Shown here piece after piece: positions 58,977-64,000 of a DNA stretch of 64,000 nucleotides. A program made the position numbers and the translations under genes. The notes beneath the pieces are model-generated. The model saw only the letters and a program-made list of their open reading frames with translations. It did not search any database and was not told the origin of the DNA. Positions within the stretch are counted from its first letter, which is position 1. Every line of letters begins with the position of its first letter. The DNA comes from Salminus brasiliensis (taxonomy: Eukaryota; Chordata; Actinopteri; Characiformes; Bryconidae), in assembly GCF_030463535.1 (NCBI RefSeq), contig NC_132896.1, positions 31,459,523 to 31,523,522 of the forward strand, given 5' to 3'.

Positions 58977-59932
58977 CTCAGCAGCTAGGCTAGGCTAGGC
59001 TAGGCTAGGCTAGGCTAGCGGCGCGCTGCTAACGGGGCTCTGCTCTCCTGTGTTCCAGCGGGCCGGATCGTCTTCGAGCTGTTCGCTGATGTTGTTCCCA
59101 AAACGGCGGAGAATTTCCGAGCTCTGTGCACCGGAGAGAAGGGGACCGGGAGGAGCACTGGGAAGCCACTGCACTTCAAGGGCTGCCCCTTCCACCGGAG
59201 TGAGTAGCTGAGTCCTGGGTGCTGAGTCCTGGGCGCTGGGTCCTGGGTGCTGAGTCCTGGGTGCTGAGTCCTGGGCGCTGGGTCCTGGGTGCTGAGTCCT
59301 GGGTGCTGAGTCCTGGGTGCTGAGTCCTGGGTGCTGAGTCCTGGGCGCTGAGTCCTGGGCGCTGGGTCCTGGGCGCTGGGTCCTGGGTGCTGAGTCCTGG
59401 GCGCTGAGTCCTGGGCGCTGAGTCCTGGGTGCTGAGTCCTGAGTCCTGGGTCCTGGGTCCTGGGTCCTGGGTCCTGGGCGCTGGGTCCTGGGCGCTGAGT
59501 CCTGGGCGCTGAGTCCTGGGCGCTGGGTCCTGGGCGCTGGGTCCTGGGCGCTGAGTCCTGGGCGCTGGGTCCTGGGCGCTGGGTCCTGGGCGCTGGGTCC
59601 TGGGCGCTGGGTCCTGGGCGCTGGGTCCTGGGCGCTGGGTCCTGGGCGCTGGGTCCTGGGCGCTGAGTCCTGGGCGCTGAGTCCTGGGCGCTGAGTCCTG
59701 GGCGCTGAGTCCTGGGCTGGCAGACAGGAGCTCCATGTGGGTTGGGGGAGAAATGGACCAGCTTCTAGATTTGAAGTCCTCTTGGTCTTCTCCTCCTAAA
59801 TTCCATATATAGTAATACCTTTTCACCCATAACCATGATTTATGTTATTATTATTTTTTTATCGACATATATATTTTTAGCCCATATCACTTCTATATAT
59901 ATAAATATATAAATAAGCCATTTATGATGCTA

Positions 59933-59970
<38 letters not shown>

Positions 59971-62900
59971 TGTCTGATGCTGAAATTTTCAGATATATTA
60001 TTATATATTATGTTCATATTTGTATTTATCCATAAAACCTATGATTGCCTATGATGCCTTCCATTAAGATGCAGTAATGGTGCAGGTGTTGCTGCACAGT
60101 AGAACAGTGCACCACCACCACCAGCGCCAGTCTGCTAAATCTTCTTGAAGGTCTTCTGCAGGGGTTGATTTGTCTTTCTTGGGTAGCATGATATATAGTT
60201 TTAGCTATATTTCCATCTGGGTCAGTATTATAGTATAGGTGTGTGAGGATGTGTGTATTTTGCATGTATGTGTTTATTAGTTGTATCCAGGCATTGTCCG
60301 TGTACGTAAGCCCTTGCCACACTTGGCCAATTAAAGTTCTTCGTATTCTGGTTCTGTCTCGAGATCCCCCGGCTTCTTTTAAAAAAGCTCTGACTGAAGC
60401 TGCGGGTTTGTATTTCAACGTTTTCCGCTCTTTATTCCAGTCATCAAGAAGTTCATGGTGCAAGGAGGAGATTTCTCTAATCAGAACGGCACCGGAGGAG
60501 AGAGCATCTACGGGGACAAGTTTGAGGATGAGAACTTCCACTATAAGGTACGCGAGCCTACGCGAGTTCTGCTAATGTCTCAAATTACTCCGAAGGTTGC
60601 AGGCCTGTTTACATCACTGCTCGATAATTGCTCCGTGCTGAACTGTCGCAAACGCGCTACCCGGCGCCGTCCCTTGAGGATGGAGCTACATTAGTCGCGC
60701 CTGCTTTGAGGAACAAGGTGGCGAACCTTGCGTCTGCGTTTCTCAGCCTTTTACTGGCAGTAAATGAAGTGGAGGAATTGTAATAAACTCTGCTCTCCTT
60801 CTGGTCTCCTTGTTAGCATGACAAAGAGGGCCTCCTCAGCATGGCCAACGCTGGGCCCAACACAAACGGCTCGCAGTTCTTCATCACCACCGTGCCCACT
60901 CCGCACCTGGACGGCAAGCACGTGGTCTTCGGGCAGGTGCTGAAAGGAATGGGTGTGGTGAAGATCCTGGAGGGGATCGACACGAAGGAGGATAATCCTG
61001 TGAAGGTGGGTTGAGACTCAAGCTTGTCGTCCTTTTATCACACACGATAAGCTCACCTTTTTAATGTAGTGCGACACATTTCTCACACTGTAGTCCTGTT
61101 TGGGCGGGGTTGGTCCTACTGAGGGGGGGTTATGTAATTATTACCAGTGTTTCTCAGTGATTTTAGTCATTTTTATGGACTGTGCTCTGCTGTGGCCCTT
61201 GGTGGAAGCATCAACATTCGGAAGGTTGCCATCCTCCAGAGAGGGAAACTCCTCACTATATCAATTAATGAATAGCAGAATAGAATTTAACCACTTGGGG
61301 GCGCACCAGCGAGATTTGGAACAGCAAAAGTGTCAATTATCAGCATATAATTGTGATTATTGTTGAACAGGTCACTTCATGTTTTAACTGCTACAGAGAG
61401 TATGTCTCTAAAAAGTATTTTAGAGTATTTTATAAGTATTTAAGTAGCAAGTATGTTGTCACTGTATGTAGTATAAGTATGAAGTACCTCCAAAATAGCA
61501 GCTTTCAGTGGAAGTCAGTGTAAATGTATGCAGTAGGCCATGTAAGTTATTTCTATTGGTTCTATTGATTCACATTGTCAAAAAGTAAGAAACTGGGAAA
61601 ATCAAGATACAAGGTTTTAAATATGATTGAATATTATTAAGCCTACTGTATCCAATACTACCAGATTTCAGTAAGCTTCCATTACTGTTTAGCTGAATTA
61701 GCATTAGATTATCATTATCGGCATTTAGCTGACGCTCTTATCCAGAGCGAGTTACAAGGTTACTCCTATTACAGAGGTCGGCCAATGTAGTGTTAGGAGT
61801 CTTGCCCAAGGACTCTTATTGGTGTAGAGCAGCACAGTCATCCAGACCGGGAATCGAACCCCAGTCTCCCATATAGTGTGGTAGCTCAGTGGCTCAGTGC
61901 ACCACACCAACCACACAGCATTAGCTCCAATCCAGAACCAGAGAAGCAAAGTTTAGATGCCAATGACATTTAGTGCAAAGGCCCAAACTTCCAAAGCTAA
62001 ACTCTTTAATAGGCATTGAATTCTGTAACCGCAGGAACTACATGTTCACCATTTACTAGATGTTATAATGGGAGATTGATTTGGCCTTTGTTCCTCTAAG
62101 TTTTAATCTCAGACTAAAACTGGACAGTTTTAAGGACCAGGGCGCAGCTTAATGGGCTAAAGACTGCAAAGTCTGTGCGCTGCAGTTTGATGGGAACTCT
62201 CTCCGTTTTCTCTCTCCATCTTGCAGCCATGTGTCATTGCTGAGTGTGGAGAGCATAAGGCAGGCGATGACTGGGGCGTGGGTCCGAATGACGGCTCCGG
62301 GGACGCACATCCGGATTTCCCAGAGGATTCGGACTTTGATTTTACAGATGTGAGTGTTTCTCGACTTTCTCTAAATTCTGTTAGGTCAGCTTAAACCTTA
62401 GGTACTCTACTGGGCTTTTGAAGTCATAGCAGATTGTCTCAAAAATATCCATCGCACACTAAACGACTAGGGATCATCCACCGCACGGGTACCTCACGTT
62501 ACCTAGAAGACACAGATTTGCGCAATTGTGCCGCTGACCCAAAGCGAAAAAGGAAAAGTGGAAACGCATTAAGGTGAGGTCGTGGGTGGGAAGACCAGGT
62601 CTGTGAGTCAGCATGGTCTGTACAGACTGCAGAGGGAGGCGGGGGTGAGGAGCTATGTTCAAGGGAGATGTTGGATTCTTATACAAATTTCCATTCCACT
62701 TTACATGGTGATGCACTATCGGACTTTTACTAGCACTAGAGTGTAGCTGCTGCGTCATCTAAGGTAAAACATCAAATTAAAATAAGAAACTGCCTAATAA
62801 CCACCTGAAATGACACGTGTCATGCTTAGTTTTCATTGGCTGTTGACTGGACCTGTTCAGATATGAGCTACTGACCAGTAGAGTGACTCTAGTGACTCTC

Positions 62901-64000
62901 AGGAGGCCAAACATCTGAGTCTGCACCCCTCACACGCTGCTCAAATCTCTCTCCAACTGTGGACTCTGACAAATCTGCAGAGCCAGCCAGCCCAGACTCA
63001 GCCAGACTGAGAATCCAGGCTAAACTTGGGGTAGAAATCCTGTAGTGTAACTAACCCTGGCTTGGGCATCATGCTGAGTGTTTCTGGGGAGGGCTATTTT
63101 ACCCACCCAGAGAAAATGATGCCAGTTATGCTCTCGGGTCTTGTGGGGATCTTGGACACAGATGGCTGTGGCATCACTGGGATCAGTCAAAATTTCCTCC
63201 AGGATCAGTGAAGTATCCACCTGTCTGTCTAATATCGTCCAGTATCATATCACGATGATGGGACAGTGCTCAGGTGGCTGCGCCACTCAGAAGCCTCACA
63301 GCATGTCTTCGTGGTGCCAAGCTGAGCTGCTCAGAGAGCTACTTCACCAGGGGTCAAGCCTCTCACTGCACAGGTTTAGTACTTCCTGTGGTTTAAAGCG
63401 TGAGTCAGCGTGAAGCAGCAATTTATTTCCTTTCATACTGTGAGAAACTTGTGTGAGACACAGGATCAGGGAGGGTGTCTGAGCTAGCAGACATTCTCCC
63501 TAAAACATTCAGAAAGGCAGATAAAAAAAAAAATCAATCCTCATTCTCTACATTTTGCACTGAAACCTGCCGCCGCATACAGACGTAATATGATAATTGA
63601 ACAATTTTCCACCTTTCAGGTCGATAAAATCCTGTCTGTGGCCGAAGACGTCAAAAACATCGGAAATAACTTTTTCAAGGCGCAGAATTGGCAGGCTGCC
63701 ATTAAGAAGTACTCCAAAGCTCTCAGGTGAATGCCTCGCTCTGAAACCATCCTGCTGTGCATTCAAATCATCACATCACTCTCGCACTTATCCTTTTAAA
63801 ATTGCATTACATCCAACCCACACCATGCTCCTTTTAATGAAACTGTTGCTCAGGTAGTTCCAGTTTGAAATCGTATGGAAGATGTACGCATAGTTAACTT
63901 CATCTAAAATTACGATTGTCCTCAGGAGTACCTCACAATTACTAGGGCCTTACTAGTACAGCCCTGGGCTATCGTTTTTTCTGTTTCCCCGCAGGTATTT
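58720..64000 (+). CDS. ppid: ppid, peptidyl-prolyl isomerase D (cyclophilin-40), 3' truncated by the window
   Basis: Six complete exons and the start of a seventh give residues 1-251 of a protein of about 370 residues. Residues 16-183 form a cyclophilin domain with the catalytic Arg75 and Phe80 ([14 protein letters not shown]), Gln131 and Phe133 (NGSQFFITT) and His146 (LDGKHVVFG). Position 141 is His where cyclophilin A has Trp121; this is the known cyclophilin-40 difference that weakens cyclosporin binding. An acidic linker ([13 protein letters not shown]) leads to the first TPR helix ([20 protein letters not shown]), which in the family binds the Hsp90 C-terminus. Cyclophilin-40 is a co-chaperone in Hsp90-steroid receptor complexes in the cytosol. 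All junctions are GT-AG and in phase. In human, ETFDH lies tail-to-tail beyond the 3' end, outside this window. Confidence 0.98.
58913..59020. repeat. (GT)n and (GGCTA)n in ppid intron 1
   Basis: A (GT)n run of about 60 bp is followed by seven GGCTA units (58985-59018). Together they fill nearly half of the 254-bp intron 1. Confidence 0.95.
59059..59199 (+). CDS. ppid: ppid exon 2
   Basis: A 141-bp exon encodes [20 protein letters not shown] through [10 protein letters not shown], with the catalytic Arg75 as its last full codon. The donor CGGA|GTGAGT is followed within 10 bp by a 14-bp minisatellite. Confidence 0.97.
59203..59720. repeat. ppid: 14-bp G-rich minisatellite in ppid intron 2
   Basis: The unit GCTGAGTCCTGGGC (variants GCTGGGTCCTGGGC and GCTGAGTCCTGGGT) repeats for about 515 bp, starting within a few bases of the exon 2 donor. 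The 216-residue minus-strand frame through it ([11 protein letters not shown] repeats) is a period artefact. Confidence 0.95.
60441..60547 (+). CDS. ppid: ppid exon 3
   Basis: A 107-bp exon encodes [20 protein letters not shown] through FEDENFHYK. The acceptor is TTTATTCCAG and the donor AAG|GTACGC, phase 0. It carries Phe80 of the active site. Confidence 0.97.
60817..61005 (+). CDS. ppid: ppid exon 4
   Basis: A 189-bp exon encodes [20 protein letters not shown] through [11 protein letters not shown]. It holds Gln131, Phe133, His141 and His146 of the isomerase pocket. The donor is AAG|GTGGGT, phase 0. Confidence 0.97.
61705..61920 (-). mobile_element. SINE in ppid intron 4
   Basis: On the minus strand a tRNA-like head (AGCCACTGAGCTACCACAC, then GGGGTTCGATTCCCGGTCTG) leads to a body whose other end is the fish core CATTTAGCTGACGCTCTTAT and CCAGAGCGAGTTACAAGG. 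A standard fish SINE. Confidence 0.7.
62227..62349 (+). CDS. ppid: ppid exon 5
   Basis: A 123-bp exon encodes [20 protein letters not shown] and the acidic linker ending DFDFTD. The acceptor CATCTTGCAG and donor GAT|GTGAGT are in phase 0. Confidence 0.97.
63620..63726 (+). CDS. ppid: ppid exon 6 (start of the TPR domain)
   Basis: A 107-bp exon encodes [20 protein letters not shown] and [15 protein letters not shown], the first TPR helix pair. The donor CTCAG|GTGAAT leaves phase 2. Confidence 0.97.
63995..64000 (+). CDS. ppid: ppid exon 7, first six bases
   Basis: TTTCCCCGCAG is followed by GTATTT. The first G completes the Arg codon (AG|G) and the frame continues with Tyr, matching the family's LRY. 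The exon is cut by the window end. Confidence 0.85.

Noticed and set aside
59176..59826. 216-residue minus-strand ORF
   Set aside because: Made by the 14-bp minisatellite in ppid intron 2 and antisense to the gene.

Overview
This is vertebrate nuclear DNA, almost certainly from a teleost fish. The genes are split by GT-AG introns. The intergenic and intronic DNA is full of (CA)n, (TA)n and (GA)n microsatellites, tRNA-derived SINEs, internally deleted Tc1/mariner elements, hAT-type MITEs and minisatellites. Most long open frames are low-complexity repeats, not genes. By hand-splicing and translating I recognise three real genes.

(1) rapgef2, minus strand: three 5' coding exons (46884-46816, 5462-5392, 4113-4057) encode residues 1 to about 66 of a Rap guanine-nucleotide exchange factor of the PDZ-GEF1/RA-GEF-1 type. 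The rest of the gene runs off the left edge. Intron 1 is about 41 kb (5463-46815) and fills most of the window. A CpG-rich, CCAAT-box-containing promoter region lies at about 46.9-47.77 kb.

(2) A small gene on the plus strand at 51026-54063, which I call the SPMIP2/C4orf45 homologue (a sperm-flagellum microtubule inner protein). At least five exons splice in phase, from an ATG to a TAA that overlaps an AATAAA. About 100 bp upstream is a cluster of forkhead and X-box-like motifs typical of motile-cilia genes.

(3) ppid (cyclophilin-40, an Hsp90 co-chaperone), plus strand, from 58720 to beyond the right edge. Six complete exons and the first bases of a seventh give the whole cyclophilin domain and the start of the TPR region.

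The order rapgef2 (-), spmip2 (+), ppid (+) matches human 4q32 in reverse, except that FNIP2, which lies between SPMIP2 and PPID in human, is not found in the 4.7-kb gap here.

Layout: 0-4 kb, a 24-bp minisatellite and a 21-bp satellite in rapgef2 intron 3; 4-5.5 kb, rapgef2 exons 3 and 2; 5.5-46.8 kb, intron 1 with transposon fossils, a large 68-bp satellite domain at 15.2-19.85 kb, a palindromic array at 32.4-33.1 kb, an inverted block of the same 21-bp satellite at 37.7-38.6 kb and a diverged duplication at 42.6-45.7 kb; 46.8-47.8 kb, rapgef2 first exon and promoter; 47.9-50.7 kb, a Tc1-like transposase fossil, a 350-bp CT tract and a 25/75-bp minisatellite; 51-54 kb, the spmip2 homologue; 54.1-58.7 kb, SINEs, transposon fossils and an inverted-module repeat; 58.7-64 kb, ppid.

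I found no CRISPR array, prokaryotic operon, intact transposase or viral gene. The least-explained structures are the satellite domain with one strongly conserved box, the same 21-bp satellite in opposite orientations at the two ends of the rapgef2 region, the cilia-type promoter cassette, and a G-rich minisatellite that abuts a ppid splice donor. Homology calls rest on recognition of protein sequence, splice phase and synteny; no database search was possible.
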